Shown here piece by piece: positions 49,300 to 58,223 of a stretch of DNA of 64,000 nucleotides. Under the pieces are notes generated by a model that was given only the letters and a program-made list of their open reading frames with translations, did not search any database and was not told the origin of the DNA. This stretch comes from JAPLKX01 sp035530195 (GTDB lineage Bacteria; Hydrogenedentota; Hydrogenedentia; Hydrogenedentales; SLHB01). How positions within the stretch are numbered: the first letter of the stretch is position 1; the number at the start of each line of letters is the position of its first letter. Where the stretch lies: NCBI GenBank assembly GCA_035530195.1, contig DATKVG010000217.1:5675-69674 (forward strand), in the 5' to 3' direction. The position numbers were made by a program, and so were the translations under genes.

Positions 49300-50147
49300 G
49301 CGTTGCGGAAAAAAGCGCCGGGAAATTCCCGGCGGCGCATTACGTGCCGCAGACAGTCAAGCTGGGAAACGTCACCGTCACGCGCTTCATCATCGGCGGC
49401 AACCCGTTCGGCGGGTTTTCCCACCAAACCCTCAAACGCGACACCGAAATGATCGACTGGTACACGATGGACCGCGTCAAGCAGGCATACAAACTCGCCG
49501 AGAAGGCCGGCGTCACCACCCACCTCGGCCGTGCCGACGACTTCATCATCCGCGCACTCCGCGAATACTGGAATGACGGCGGCCGCATCAAATGGATCGC
49601 CCAAACCTGCCCCGGCGTCGGAACCCTCATGCAGGGTGTCGAAAACGCAATCCGCGGCAAAGCCAAATGCTGTTTCCTCCACGGCGGCGAGATGGACCAC
49701 CGCGTCATGACGCGCCAGACTCGCGGAATCGCAGACGCAATCGCCGCCATCAAAGACGCCGGAATGGTCGCAGGGGTCGCCGGACACCGGATCGAAAGCA
49801 TCCGGTGGGCCGCCGACAAGCTCGACCTGGATTTCTTCATGACGTGCTATTACAACCCCAGCGACCGAACCCATCAGCCCCTCAGAAACATGGCCGTCCG
49901 CGAACGGTACCTGCGCCGCGACCGCGAGGCCATGTGCGCCCTCATCCGGCAACTCCCCGCACCAGCCATCCACTACAAAGTACTCGCCGCAGGACGCTAC
50001 GACCCGCGCAACGCATTCGAGTACGTCGCCCAAGTCTACCGCCCCGGCGACGCCGTCTGCATCGGCATCTTCACAAAAGACAACTTCAACATGATCCAGG
50101 AAGACGTCGACCTCCTCGAAGCCGCCCTGCGCAAAATGGGAAAGTAG
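49296..50147 (+). CDS. Conserved TIM-barrel-like protein, distantly aldo/keto-reductase-like
   Basis: The protein has 283 residues from GTG 49296, which overlaps the previous stop as GTGA and has GAAGGAG upstream. VKLGNVTVTRFIIGGNPFGG resembles the first strand of aldo/keto reductases (LG.TG..VS.LGLG.NP). Later segments VTTHLGRADDFIIRALREYW, HRIESIRWAADKLDLDFFMT and FTKDNFNMIQEDVDLLEAAL fit the barrel repeat. The usual AKR tetrad is not evident. It is co-translated with the UroD-like protein, so the two probably act in one catabolic step. Function unknown. Confidence 0.65.
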   Translation: MSVAEKSAGKFPAAHYVPQTVKLGNVTVTRFIIGGNPFGGFSHQTLKRDTEMIDWYTMDRVKQAYKLAEKAGVTTHLGRADDFIIRALREYWNDGGRIKWIAQTCPGVGTLMQGVENAIRGKAKCCFLHGGEMDHRVMTRQTRGIADAIAAIKDAGMVAGVAGHRIESIRWAADKLDLDFFMTCYYNPSDRTHQPLRNMAVRERYLRRDREAMCALIRQLPAPAIHYKVLAAGRYDPRNAFEYVAQVYRPGDAVCIGIFTKDNFNMIQEDVDLLEAALRKMGK

Positions 50148-50165
50148 GCGCCTACATCCATCTGT

Positions 50166-50171
50166 TATAAT
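50166..50171 (+). promoter_or_regulatory. Consensus -10 box of tgt, leaderless configuration
   Basis: TATAAT at 50166-50171 ends 6 nt before ATG 50178, leaving no room for a Shine-Dalgarno sequence. A matching -35 box is not clear. Confidence 0.55.
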
Positions 50172-50177
50172 TCCGCA

Positions 50178-51302
50178 ATGAAATGCTGTTTTGATTTCAA
50201 GGTAGAGAGCCGGGATCCCTCTTCTCATGCGCGGGCGGGGCGGTTGCGGCTGGCGCATGGCGAGGTCGAGACGCCGGTGTTTATGCCGGTGGGTACGCAG
50301 GGGACGGTGAAGACGATGTCGCAGGAGGACCTGCGGCAGATCGGCGCCCAGATTATCCTGAGCAACGCGTATCATCTTTACTTGCGGCCGGGTACGGACG
50401 TGCTGGAGAAAGCGGGTGGCCTGCACGCGTTTATGAACTGGGACCGGCCGATCCTGACGGATTCGGGGGGGTTCCAGGTGTTCAGCCTGGATGGGCTGAC
50501 GAAGGTGGCGGACGCGGGGGTCGAGTTCCAGAGCCATATCGACGGGTCCCGGCATTTTATGAGCCCGGAGAAAGCGGTAGACGTGCAAGTCTCGATCGGG
50601 GCGGACATCATGATGTGCCTTGACGAGTGCACGCATTACCCGGTGGAGGCCGAAACCGCGCAAAAATCATTGGTGCGTACGGCCGAGTGGGCTGGGAGGT
50701 GCAAGGCGCGGTGGGTCGAGCGGGGTGCGGTGCGGCAGGCCTTGTTCGGGATTGTCCAGGGCAGCACGTATCAGGGCTTGCGGCGGGAAAGCCTCGAGCG
50801 GACAGTCGAGATCGGGTTCCCGGGGTATGCGATCGGCGGGGTGAGCGTGGGCGAGACCAAGCTCGAGATGCGGCACGTGGTGGGATGGACGGGCCCGGCG
50901 TTGCCGGAGGACGCGCCGCGATACCTGATGGGCGTGGGAACCCCGGAAGACATCCTCGAGTCGGTCGAGCAGGGGATAGACATGTTCGATTGCGTGATGC
51001 CGACGCGGAACGCCAGAAACGGGTCGCTGTTCACGTCGCAGGGCCGGATCAACATCAAGAACCAGCGGTACGCGACGGATTTCGGGCCGCTGGACCCGAA
51101 CTGCGGCTGCCCGGTTTGCACGACGTACAGCCGTGCGTATTTGAGCCATTTGTACCGTTCGGGCGAGGTTTTGTCGCTGCGGTTGAACACTTTACACAAC
51201 CTTTTCTTTATGCTACAATTGACCACTAATGTGCGCCGGGCAATACAGGCGGGCCGTTTTGCGTTATTCAAAGAGATGTTCCTGAAGGAATACGTTTCCT
51301 GA
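50178..51302 (+). CDS. tgt: tRNA-guanine transglycosylase (queuine/preQ1)
   Basis: The protein has 374 residues, full length. It swaps G34 for preQ1 in GUN-anticodon tRNAs. HGEVETPVFMPVGTQGTVK, LSNAYHLYLRPG, TDSGGFQVFSL with the catalytic Asp, IGADIMMCLDECTHYP, GIVQGSTYQGLR, AIGGVSVGE and FDCVMPTRNARNG are all present. The zinc site is CGCPVC plus a third Cys/His further on (SRAYLSHL). Followed by yajC and secDF, the widespread tgt-yajC-secDF order. The stop codon lies in a 17-bp tandem repeat. Confidence 0.97.
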   Translation: MKCCFDFKVESRDPSSHARAGRLRLAHGEVETPVFMPVGTQGTVKTMSQEDLRQIGAQIILSNAYHLYLRPGTDVLEKAGGLHAFMNWDRPILTDSGGFQVFSLDGLTKVADAGVEFQSHIDGSRHFMSPEKAVDVQVSIGADIMMCLDECTHYPVEAETAQKSLVRTAEWAGRCKARWVERGAVRQALFGIVQGSTYQGLRRESLERTVEIGFPGYAIGGVSVGETKLEMRHVVGWTGPALPEDAPRYLMGVGTPEDILESVEQGIDMFDCVMPTRNARNGSLFTSQGRINIKNQRYATDFGPLDPNCGCPVCTTYSRAYLSHLYRSGEVLSLRLNTLHNLFFMLQLTTNVRRAIQAGRFALFKEMFLKEYVS

Positions 51303-51329
51303 AAGAATACGTTTCCTGAAAGAATACGC
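51279..51329. repeat. Three tandem 17-bp repeats across the tgt stop codon
   Basis: Units TTCCTGAA(G/A)GAATACG(T/C) start at 51279, 51296 and 51313. The TGA stop of tgt falls in unit 2. Because 17 is not a multiple of three, each unit is read in a new frame and the duplication created the present C-terminal end. Confidence 0.9.
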
Positions 51330-51397
51330 ATTGCTGAACGGTTCGCAATCTCCGGCCGAATAAACGTTTTTCGAATCGATTAGGAGGAAACGGGACA

Positions 51398-51733
51398 GTG
51401 TGGGACGTTGTGTTGGCCCAGGCGCAGGAAGGCGCGGAGCCGGCTCCACAGCCGCCGATGGGCGGTTTGGGCGGCTTTTTGCCGATGATCCTCATCTTTT
51501 TTGCGATCATGTACTTTCTGATGATCCGCCCAAATCAGAAGCGGGAGCGGGAGCGGCGTCAGATGCTGGCGGCGCTGGCAAAGGGGGACAAGGTGGTGAC
51601 GACGGGGGGTATTTCCGGAACGGTGGTCGGCTTGAGCGAACGATCGGTCGTTGTTCGTGTCGACGACAACGTTAATATCGAGTTCCTGCGCGGGGCGATC
51701 TCCCAGGTAACCTCGCACGAGAAAGAAGAATAA
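51398..51733 (+). CDS. yajC: Preprotein translocase subunit YajC
   Basis: The protein has 111 residues from GTG 51398 with TAGGAGG about 10 nt upstream. One membrane helix (FLPMILIFFAIMYFLMIRPN) ends in the YFLMIRPNQKRERER motif of YajC, then the soluble GDKVVTTGGISGTVVGL domain. YajC joins SecDF in the holotranslocon. secDF begins 47 nt downstream. Confidence 0.95.
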   Translation: MWDVVLAQAQEGAEPAPQPPMGGLGGFLPMILIFFAIMYFLMIRPNQKRERERRQMLAALAKGDKVVTTGGISGTVVGLSERSVVVRVDDNVNIEFLRGAISQVTSHEKEE

Positions 51734-51780
51734 ACGGTTCAAGCCAGGCATTATCCGGCGCAGCATTTCTGGAGTCGTCA

Positions 51781-54438
51781 ATGAAAAACAACCTGTATAG
51801 AACTCTTCTGATTGTACTGGTGCTTATTTTCACGGGCATTTACATTTACCCGACGGCAGGCTGGATGCTGCTTTCGGACCAGGCCCGGCAGGAGCGGGTC
51901 GCGAAATGGAAAGCGGAAGATTCGGTGTATCACCCGCCGAACTTTTGGCGCGACGTCAGCCAGGGCGTTCGCAGGTGGGCCGAGTTTGACGTCAACCAGG
52001 TGGTGACGCTGGGGTTGGACCTGCAGGGCGGCGTGCATATGGTGCTGGGGTTCGAACTGACCGACGAGCAAAAGGAAAAAGGGTTCAACGAAGCGGCTAT
52101 CCAGGAACTGCTGCTGCAGAAGATCCGGAGAAGGATCGCGGAGTTTGAAGCCAAAGACCCGATCATCCAAGCGTTAGGCGCCAACCAGATCCAGATCCAG
52201 TTGCCGGGCGAAAAAGATATCGACCGGGCCACGCGCCTGATCAAACAGACCGCCCTGCTGACGTTCCATATCGCGTCCGGCACGGAGGAAACGACGCGCG
52301 TCATCAACACGATCCGGTCGGACAAGCGGTTTGAGAACCGGTTCACGCCGTTCCTGATGAAGCCGCGGGTCCCGGGCATTTTCCGGATCCCAGTCGACAA
52401 GATTGTACAAGTCCGTGGCGTGGTCGAAGAGATCAACGCGTCCCAAGGGCTGCTGCCGGAAGCCAAAAAATTCTTTATCAGCCAGCCGCCCAATCCGTGG
52501 GACGACCAGGAGTACGAACTCTACCTGCTTGACGCCGAGCCTCAAATGACCGGCGAAGGGCTGACCGGGGCGATGTTCGCCGAGAACAACGACCGGCCCG
52601 GCTACTACATGATCCACTTCCAATTCGGGGCGGACGCGGCAAGCCGGTTCGGCGAAGTGACCGGTAACAACATCGGCCGTGCGCTGGCAATCGTGCTGGA
52701 CGGCGTGGTGGTGTCGGCCCCGACGATCGAGAGCCGGATCACGCGGCAAGGGCAGATTACGGGCAATTTCAGTTTCGAGCAGGCCAAAGACCTGACGATC
52801 GCTCTGAACTCGGGGTCGATGCCGGTTCCGGTGCGCGAGGAATACATGGGCGTGGTCGGGGCAAGCCTGGGTACGGACTCGATCCGGAAGGGCCTGTATT
52901 CGTCGGTGTTTGCGCTGGCGTCGGTGATGATTCTCATGCTGGTTTACTACCGGTTCGGGGGTTTGGTGGCGAATGTCGCGCTGCTGCTGAACGGGTTGAT
53001 CATGCTGGCGGCATTCGCGTATTTCCGGCTGACGCTGACGTTGCCCGGCATCGCGGGTTTCGTGCTGACGCTGGGCATGGCGGTGGACGCGAACGTGCTC
53101 ATTTTCGAGCGGGTGCGCGAGGAGGTCAGAAACGGTAAGTCGCTGATATCGGCCATCGAGCTGGGGTACAAACGGGCGACCGTGACCATCCTTGACGCCA
53201 ACATCACCACGCTGATCGCGGCGCTGGTGCTGCTGCAGTTCGGCACGGGCCCGGTGCAGGGATTCGGCGTGGCGTTGGCCATAGGTATTTTCACCAGCGT
53301 GTTCACGGCGCTCGTGGTCACCAAGGCCATCTTCGACTTCATGGTGAGCCACAAGCGGCTCAGCAAGCTGACGATGATGAGCCTGATCAAACCCGACACG
53401 AAGATCCCGTTCATCGAATGGCGTAACAAAGCGTTCATCGTTAGCGGTATTCTGATCCTGGCGGGGATCGCGATATTCTTCGGGCGCGGTTACGAGAAAA
53501 ACTTCGGCGTCGACTTCGCCAGCGGCTCGAGCATGGTGGTCCGGTTGGACACCGAGCAGCCGGTGAAAATAGGCGACGTCCGCCGGCAACTGACAAGCGG
53601 CGGGTTCCCCGATGCCATCGTCCAGGAGTTCGGCGAAGGCGCGACACTCGCCAAAAACCAGTTCACCATCCGCACCACACAAATGCTCGATACGGAGGAA
53701 CAGGCGGTTGAACCCGCATTCGGGAACCCCCCGGCAGAAGGCTCGGTGCGCAGCCGGCTTAAGGCCGCGTTGCGCCCGCTCACGGGCGAGCTCACCGGTC
53801 GGGAAAAGGTCGTGATTGAACGCGCCGAAGTGGTCGGCCCGGCCATCGGCAGCCAGTTGCGCAACGACGCCATCAAGGCGGTCTTGTATTCGTTCCTGTT
53901 CATGATCGCGTACATGTGGTTCCGGTACAACCTGGTGTTCGGCGTGACGGCCGTGATAGCGCTGGCCCACGACACCCTGATCTGCACGGGCCTTCTGGCC
54001 CTGTATGGCGGCCACATCGACATGACGGTGGTTGCGGCGGTGCTGACGATCGTCGGTTATTCGGTCAACGACACGGTCGTTATCTTCGACCGGATCCGGG
54101 AAGACATGCGCGTGTACAGCGGCCGTGGCTGGTCGTATATGCAGATCATGAACCAGGCCATCAACCAGACGCTCGGCCGGACAATTCTGACGTCAGGCTT
54201 GACCTTCACGGCGGTGCTCATGCTGTTCCTGTTCGGCGGTCAGGTGCTTCACGACTTCGCGTTCTACCTGATGGTGGGCATCCTCATCGGCACCTACTCC
54301 AGTACCTTCGTCGCGAGCGCGCTGGCCTATATGTGGCAGACCTGGTGGAAAAAGCGCCAGACGGCCACAAACACCTCGAAGGCCAAGTCCGGCCCGAGCC
54401 GGCGCACCGGCGGCAAGGAGAAAGAAGCCGCCGTCTAA
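51781..54438 (+). CDS. secDF: SecD-SecF fusion translocase
   Basis: The protein has 885 residues in one frame. SecD part: N-terminal helix, LGLDLQGGVHMVLGF, periplasmic P1 domain, and the membrane block FVLTLGMAVDANVLIFERVREE plus TVTILDANITTLIAALVLL. SecF part from about 545: NKAFIVSGILILAGIAIF, NFGVDFASGSSMVV and VVAAVLTIVGYSVNDTVVIF, with DRIREDMR. The halves are separate genes in many bacteria and fused in others. It uses proton motive force to pull proteins out of SecYEG. GGAG precedes ATG 51781. A terminator follows. Confidence 0.96.
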   Translation: MKNNLYRTLLIVLVLIFTGIYIYPTAGWMLLSDQARQERVAKWKAEDSVYHPPNFWRDVSQGVRRWAEFDVNQVVTLGLDLQGGVHMVLGFELTDEQKEKGFNEAAIQELLLQKIRRRIAEFEAKDPIIQALGANQIQIQLPGEKDIDRATRLIKQTALLTFHIASGTEETTRVINTIRSDKRFENRFTPFLMKPRVPGIFRIPVDKIVQVRGVVEEINASQGLLPEAKKFFISQPPNPWDDQEYELYLLDAEPQMTGEGLTGAMFAENNDRPGYYMIHFQFGADAASRFGEVTGNNIGRALAIVLDGVVVSAPTIESRITRQGQITGNFSFEQAKDLTIALNSGSMPVPVREEYMGVVGASLGTDSIRKGLYSSVFALASVMILMLVYYRFGGLVANVALLLNGLIMLAAFAYFRLTLTLPGIAGFVLTLGMAVDANVLIFERVREEVRNGKSLISAIELGYKRATVTILDANITTLIAALVLLQFGTGPVQGFGVALAIGIFTSVFTALVVTKAIFDFMVSHKRLSKLTMMSLIKPDTKIPFIEWRNKAFIVSGILILAGIAIFFGRGYEKNFGVDFASGSSMVVRLDTEQPVKIGDVRRQLTSGGFPDAIVQEFGEGATLAKNQFTIRTTQMLDTEEQAVEPAFGNPPAEGSVRSRLKAALRPLTGELTGREKVVIERAEVVGPAIGSQLRNDAIKAVLYSFLFMIAYMWFRYNLVFGVTAVIALAHDTLICTGLLALYGGHIDMTVVAAVLTIVGYSVNDTVVIFDRIREDMRVYSGRGWSYMQIMNQAINQTLGRTILTSGLTFTAVLMLFLFGGQVLHDFAFYLMVGILIGTYSSTFVASALAYMWQTWWKKRQTATNTSKAKSGPSRRTGGKEKEAAV

Positions 54439-54453
54439 AGAGAAGAAGTCAGA

Positions 54454-54491
54454 ATTCAGGAGTCAGAATATTCTGACTCCTGAATTTTTTT
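54454..54491 (+). terminator. Rho-independent terminator of the tgt-yajC-secDF operon
   Basis: ATTCAGGAGTCAGAA (54454-54468) pairs perfectly with TTCTGACTCCTGAAT (54471-54485) and is followed by six T residues to 54491. The words CAGGAGTCAG and CTGACTCCTGA also repeat on both sides (54446 and 54493). Confidence 0.85.
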
Positions 54492-54511
54492 GCTCCTGAC
54501 TCCTGAACTCT

Positions 54512-54540
54512 TTGGATACAACAACCGCCTGCGCTACAAT
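54512..54540 (+). promoter_or_regulatory. Candidate promoter for the GT2 gene
   Basis: TTGGAT at 54512-54517, 17-nt spacer, TACAAT at 54535-54540. The leader to ATG 54586 would be about 40 nt with a GCGCGCAAGTGCGCGC hairpin. Confidence 0.55.
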
Positions 54541-54585
54541 GGGCGCGGCGCGCAAGTGCGCGCCATTCAGCATACGGTGCCCATC

Positions 54586-55362
54586 ATGAGCAGCATTACG
54601 GTCTTGACACTCGTGCCTAACGCGGGCGACCGCCTCCCGCGATGCCTCGACAGCGTCGCCTGGGCCGACGAGGTGTTTTGCGTGGTCGACCCCAAAACGG
54701 TCGACGGCTCGCAAAACGTCGCGCGCCGGCGGGCGACCCGCATCGAGGTGCACGAGTACGTCAATGCCGCACAGCAACGAAACTGGGCACTGCCCCAGAT
54801 TCAAACCGAATGGACGCTGGTGCTGGATGCCGACGAGTGGGTGTCGGAGGAGTTGGCCGCCAGAATCAAGCAACTAACCTCCAATAAGAACGCCTGCGAC
54901 GGCTACAACATCCGGCGTCTCTCCTACTTTTTCGGGAAGCGCATCCACTATTGCGGCTGGCAACGGGATTACAACCTGCGCCTGTTTCGAACCCCCAAAG
55001 GCCGCTACCTCGACCGCCGGGTCCACTCCAAGGTTGTGGTCGATGGGACCGTCGGCCGCATCACGGAACCGATGTTCCACGATACCTACCGAAATTTCGA
55101 CGAGTACTTTACAACGTTCCAGCGATTCACAACTTGGGGCGCGCAAGACCTCCACGACAAGGGAAAACAGACCCGGATTTGGGACCTCACGATCCGCCCG
55201 GCGTTGCGGTTCTTCAAGATGTACATCCTGCGGCGGGGGTTTTTGGACGGCTATCATGGGGCGGTGTTGTGCGGGCTGGGGGCGTTCAGCGTGTTCGTGA
55301 AATATGCCAAGCTCTGGCGCCTTCAACGGGGCTCGGGGCCGGATGAGAAGCGTGGGGCGTAG
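54586..55362 (+). CDS. Glycosyltransferase family 2, WaaE/KdtX-like
   Basis: The protein has 258 residues from ATG 54586; the longer frame from 54490 starts upstream of the promoter. The GT-A fold has ITVLTLVPNAGDRLPRCLDS, AQQRNWAL and the DxD-type motif LVLDADEWV. YFFGKRIHYCGWQRDYNLRL and HSKVVVDGTVG are typical of LPS core glucosyltransferases related to WaaE. The C-terminal region is basic and amphipathic (membrane-associating). It likely adds a hexose to the inner core of an LPS-like glycolipid. Confidence 0.88.
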   Translation: MSSITVLTLVPNAGDRLPRCLDSVAWADEVFCVVDPKTVDGSQNVARRRATRIEVHEYVNAAQQRNWALPQIQTEWTLVLDADEWVSEELAARIKQLTSNKNACDGYNIRRLSYFFGKRIHYCGWQRDYNLRLFRTPKGRYLDRRVHSKVVVDGTVGRITEPMFHDTYRNFDEYFTTFQRFTTWGAQDLHDKGKQTRIWDLTIRPALRFFKMYILRRGFLDGYHGAVLCGLGAFSVFVKYAKLWRLQRGSGPDEKRGA

Positions 55363-55410
55363 GAAGCCGGGAGCTGGTATTACTACGGGCAGGTTTAGTA
55401 ATATCGTGGC

Positions 55411-56313
55411 ATGGACCACCTTCTAGCTGCACGGACCAACACGGACGAACACGGACGAACACGGACCGTGTTGGCGGTCCTGTGTCTTGCAAGCGCCGTC
55501 TTGGGGTGCGGCAGGCTGGCTTGGGCGGAAGAGCCGCTTGTAATCGTAGTGGGGAGCAGCCACATCGGCGATGTTGTAAAGGCCCTTTCAGGCGACACGC
55601 CTCTTACCATTCAGACGCTTGTCCCGCCGACAATGTGCCCCGGCCATTTTGACGCGAAGCCAAGTGAAATCGCGGCCGTGAAAAACGCGCGTTGCGTGTT
55701 GCTTCACGACTGGCAGCAACCCATGCCGGGGATCCGGTCGGTGCTTACGGCGGCGCAGGTCCCTCGAGATCGCGTTCACACGATTGCTGTTTCCGGCAAC
55801 TGGCTTGTGCCGGCGGTGCAAGAGCAGGCGGTGCAACGGGTTGAGTCGGTGCTAGCGGGGCTGGATCCGGCGCGGGCAGACGAATACCAGGCAAGAGCTT
55901 CGAAGCGGATCGAGGCTGTTCGCAAGGCAGGCGAAACCTTCTTAAGTCAAGTGAAGGAAGGGGGTTGTAGCGGCATGAGCGTCATTTGCCACGACAAACT
56001 GGCTGACTTCTTGAAGTGGGCGGGGTTTGCTGTGATCCGAGAGTATGGCCAAGACGGGCAACTGAGCGCGGGCCGGATGTCGGATCTGGTGCGGGTAGGC
56101 CGTGCGGCCGGGGTGAAGTTGGTGGTTGACAATGTTCAGGGTGGGGGGCTGCGCACCGGCGCGGTAATTGCCCGGGACACGGGGGCCGCGCACGTGATTC
56201 TGTCGAATTTCCCCGGCGGGTTTTCGGGAGTCGAGACGTGGGAAGACACGCTGCGGGAAAACGCGGACCTTCTGGTACGGGCGGCGAAAGGAATCAGGCA
56301 AAATGGCCCCTGA
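55411..56313 (+). CDS. Metal ABC transporter substrate-binding protein (ZnuA/TroA-like)
   Basis: The protein has 300 residues. IVVGSSHIGDVVKALSGDTP and VPPTMCPGHFDAKPSEIAAV carry the first His ligand in a CPGH setting, and the C-terminal half GRMSDLVRVGRAAGVKLVVDN and VILSNFPGGF completes the fold. The true signal peptide (VLAVLCLASAVLGC) is preceded by about 19 residues encoded mainly by a 10-bp repeat (ACGGACSAAC, four units at 55431-55470). GTG 55468, just before the signal peptide, is the more likely start. Weak lipobox VLGC suggests a lipoprotein. Zinc or manganese specificity cannot be told. Overlaps the ATPase gene by 11 nt. Confidence 0.85.
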   Translation: MDHLLAARTNTDEHGRTRTVLAVLCLASAVLGCGRLAWAEEPLVIVVGSSHIGDVVKALSGDTPLTIQTLVPPTMCPGHFDAKPSEIAAVKNARCVLLHDWQQPMPGIRSVLTAAQVPRDRVHTIAVSGNWLVPAVQEQAVQRVESVLAGLDPARADEYQARASKRIEAVRKAGETFLSQVKEGGCSGMSVICHDKLADFLKWAGFAVIREYGQDGQLSAGRMSDLVRVGRAAGVKLVVDNVQGGGLRTGAVIARDTGAAHVILSNFPGGFSGVETWEDTLRENADLLVRAAKGIRQNGP

Positions 56314-57103
56314 TACGGCCATCGAGTTCGAAAAAGCCACGGTGCGGTACCACCGGCGGCTGGCACTGGACGAGGTGTCGCTGAGCGTAGGGCGTGGCGA
56401 GTTTGTCGGCATCATCGGCCCCAACGGCGCGGGTAAAACTACCCTGTTGAAGAGCGTGAATGGGTTGGTGCGGCTGTGGTCGGGCCGGGTGGGTGTGCTG
56501 GGGCTTGAACCGCACAATGGCGCGGGGCACCGCGTCCGCAAACGGGTGGGCTACCTGCCGCAGGCGCCGCAAATCGACTCGAGGGTCCCGCTGGCCGTGC
56601 GGGACACGGTGCTGGCGGGACGGTGGGGCCGGCTGGGGTGGCTGAGGCGGCCGGGCCGTGCCGACCGGGAAGCAGTCGAGCGCGCGCTCGTGGCGGTGGG
56701 GGCGGCGCATCTGGCCGACCGGCCGGTGGGGAAGCTTTCGGGTGGCGAGTATCAGCGGGTGGCGCTCGCCCGGGTGCTGGCGCAGGAGCCGGACGTCTTC
56801 CTTTTCGACGAACCGACGGCCGGGATCGATCCGCAAGCTCAACTCGAGTTGCTCGAATTGATAAGGCGTGTGCACGCCGAACGGGAGGTTACCGCGCTGT
56901 ACGTTACGCACCACATCCGGCTCGAGGACGGGCACGCCGCACTCCCCGAATGCTGCACCCGCCTGCTCATGATGCGGCACGGTCGGATCTGGCGCGACGG
57001 GCCCCGCGGCGACTTGGCGGATGAGGCGCTCCTGCGCGAGTTATACCACTGCTGTTCCGAAGCCGCGCCGCTCGCGGCGCCGCATGCCGGCGGGGGCTTT
57101 TGA
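56303..57103 (+). CDS. Metal ABC transporter ATP-binding protein (ZnuC-like)
   Basis: The protein has 266 residues. GPNGAGKTTLLKSVNGL (Walker A), GYLPQAPQID (Q-loop), LSGGEYQRVALARVLAQEPD (signature) and LFDEPTAGIDPQAQ (Walker B) are intact, with the H-loop YVTHH. The wording GGEYQRV...LDEPTAGID is typical of zinc/manganese importers. The C-terminal tail has CCTRLLMM and HCCSEA cysteine pairs. Overlaps the permease start as TGATG. Confidence 0.93.
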   Translation: MAPDTAIEFEKATVRYHRRLALDEVSLSVGRGEFVGIIGPNGAGKTTLLKSVNGLVRLWSGRVGVLGLEPHNGAGHRVRKRVGYLPQAPQIDSRVPLAVRDTVLAGRWGRLGWLRRPGRADREAVERALVAVGAAHLADRPVGKLSGGEYQRVALARVLAQEPDVFLFDEPTAGIDPQAQLELLELIRRVHAEREVTALYVTHHIRLEDGHAALPECCTRLLMMRHGRIWRDGPRGDLADEALLRELYHCCSEAAPLAAPHAGGGF

Positions 57104-57918
57104 TGATGGGATGGCTCGGCGACCAGTTCATGCAGAACGCCTTGCTGGCGGGCCTTTTTGCGGGGGTGGCGTGTTCGTTGGCGGGCGTTTTTGTGGTGAC
57201 GATGCACGTGTCGTTCCTCGGGGTCTGTATTGCGCACGCGGCGCTTGCGGGGGCACTGATGGGCGAGTGGCTCGAGTTTAATCCGGTTATCGGTGCGCTC
57301 GGGTTCAGTGTAGGCGCGGCCGGGCTGGTCGGCCCGCTCGCGGACAAAGGCGACCTCAGCCCCGACTCGGCGATAGGCATTGTGTTTTCGCTGATGCTTG
57401 GGCTGAGCCTGTTGTTTCTGGGCTTGATTCCCGGGTCGCGCACGGAAGCGCTGAACCTGTTCTGGGGCAGCATCCTGACCGTGACGCGCGCCGACGTGGC
57501 GGTCCTCGCATTGACGGCGGCGGTGCTGGCCGCGCTGGTGGTCCTGTTTTTCAAGGAAATCCAGGCGGTGGTGTGCCACCGTCACGTAGCGCTTGCCGTG
57601 GGGATTCCTGCGGGGATTGTGTTCTACGGGATGCTTCTGGGGACGGGCGCCACCATGGCGGTGTCGTTGCGCAGCGTGGGCGGGCTGGTCATTTTCTGCC
57701 TCATCATTAACCCCGCCGCCGCCGCGTTCCAGCTTACGTACAGTCTCAAGCGGATGTTTGTCATCTCGGCGGTGCTGGGCGTGTTTTCCTGCTGGGCGGG
57801 TTTGGCGGCTTCATATTTTTGGGACCTGCGCACCGGGGCGTGCATTGCGATAGTCTCGTCGTGCGTGTTTGCCCTGGCGGCCGCCGTGTCGCCCAAGAGG
57901 CGGCTCGCCTGGAGATAA
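57103..57918 (+). CDS. Metal ABC transporter permease (ZnuB-like)
   Basis: The protein has 271 residues with about eight membrane helices. FAGVACSLAGVFVVTMHVSF, IAHAALAGALMGEWL, ADKGDLSPDSAIGIVFSLML and LRSVGGLVIFCLIINPAAAA match the ABC-3 permease family for zinc, manganese and iron. Overlaps the ATPase gene as TGATG (ATG 57103). No Zur- or Fur-type box is recognised nearby. It is followed by a long repeat region. Confidence 0.92.
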   Translation: MMGWLGDQFMQNALLAGLFAGVACSLAGVFVVTMHVSFLGVCIAHAALAGALMGEWLEFNPVIGALGFSVGAAGLVGPLADKGDLSPDSAIGIVFSLMLGLSLLFLGLIPGSRTEALNLFWGSILTVTRADVAVLALTAAVLAALVVLFFKEIQAVVCHRHVALAVGIPAGIVFYGMLLGTGATMAVSLRSVGGLVIFCLIINPAAAAFQLTYSLKRMFVISAVLGVFSCWAGLAASYFWDLRTGACIAIVSSCVFALAAAVSPKRRLAWR

Positions 57919-57921
57919 TGG

Positions 57922-58210
57922 ACTTAGTGGACACGGTGGACACGGTGGACGAAGACAATGGGCTCGAAGAGTCAGGGTTTTTTTGACGAGCGGCGTCTGG
58001 GACACCCCCCGGCCGCGCCGAAGGCGCCGCACTTTAGTGCGCCTTTGTTGAGGGCATGTCCATTTTCTCACTCCCCTTATGTCCCTTACGTCCTTTATGT
58101 CCTTTTTCCCATCTTCTTACCCGGCTTCCATCCCCCCTTCAAGGACCCCAAACCCCAAACCCCATACCCCATACCCGATCTTGACGGCGGCTTACCACGC
58201 TGTGGAGATA
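57922..58210. repeat. Duplicated 5' fragment of the methyltransferase gene plus palindromic and tandem repeats
   Basis: GGACACGGT tandem units (57927-57950) lead into 57945-57992, which repeats the start of the gene at 58211-58258 with about 38 of 48 matches (both read ...GACAATGG/CCAATGG...CTC..A...TCAG...TTTTTTGACGAGCG). Next comes a GGGACACCCCCCGGCCGCGC element related to 7066-7129, CCGCACTTTAGTGCG, then (TTTATGTCC)-type repeats (58077-58108). The copied start would read GSKSQGFFDER before drifting into repeat sequence, so it is a dead fragment, not a gene. Confidence 0.7.
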
Positions 58211-58223
58211 GTTGACAAAGCCA

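Noticed and set aside
52174..54015. 613-codon minus-strand frame opposite secDF
   Set aside because: Antisense shadow of SecDF; His/Arg/Gln-rich composition only.
57958..58215. 85-codon frame upstream of the methyltransferase as a real gene
   Set aside because: It begins as a degraded copy of the methyltransferase start and continues into palindromes and short tandem repeats.
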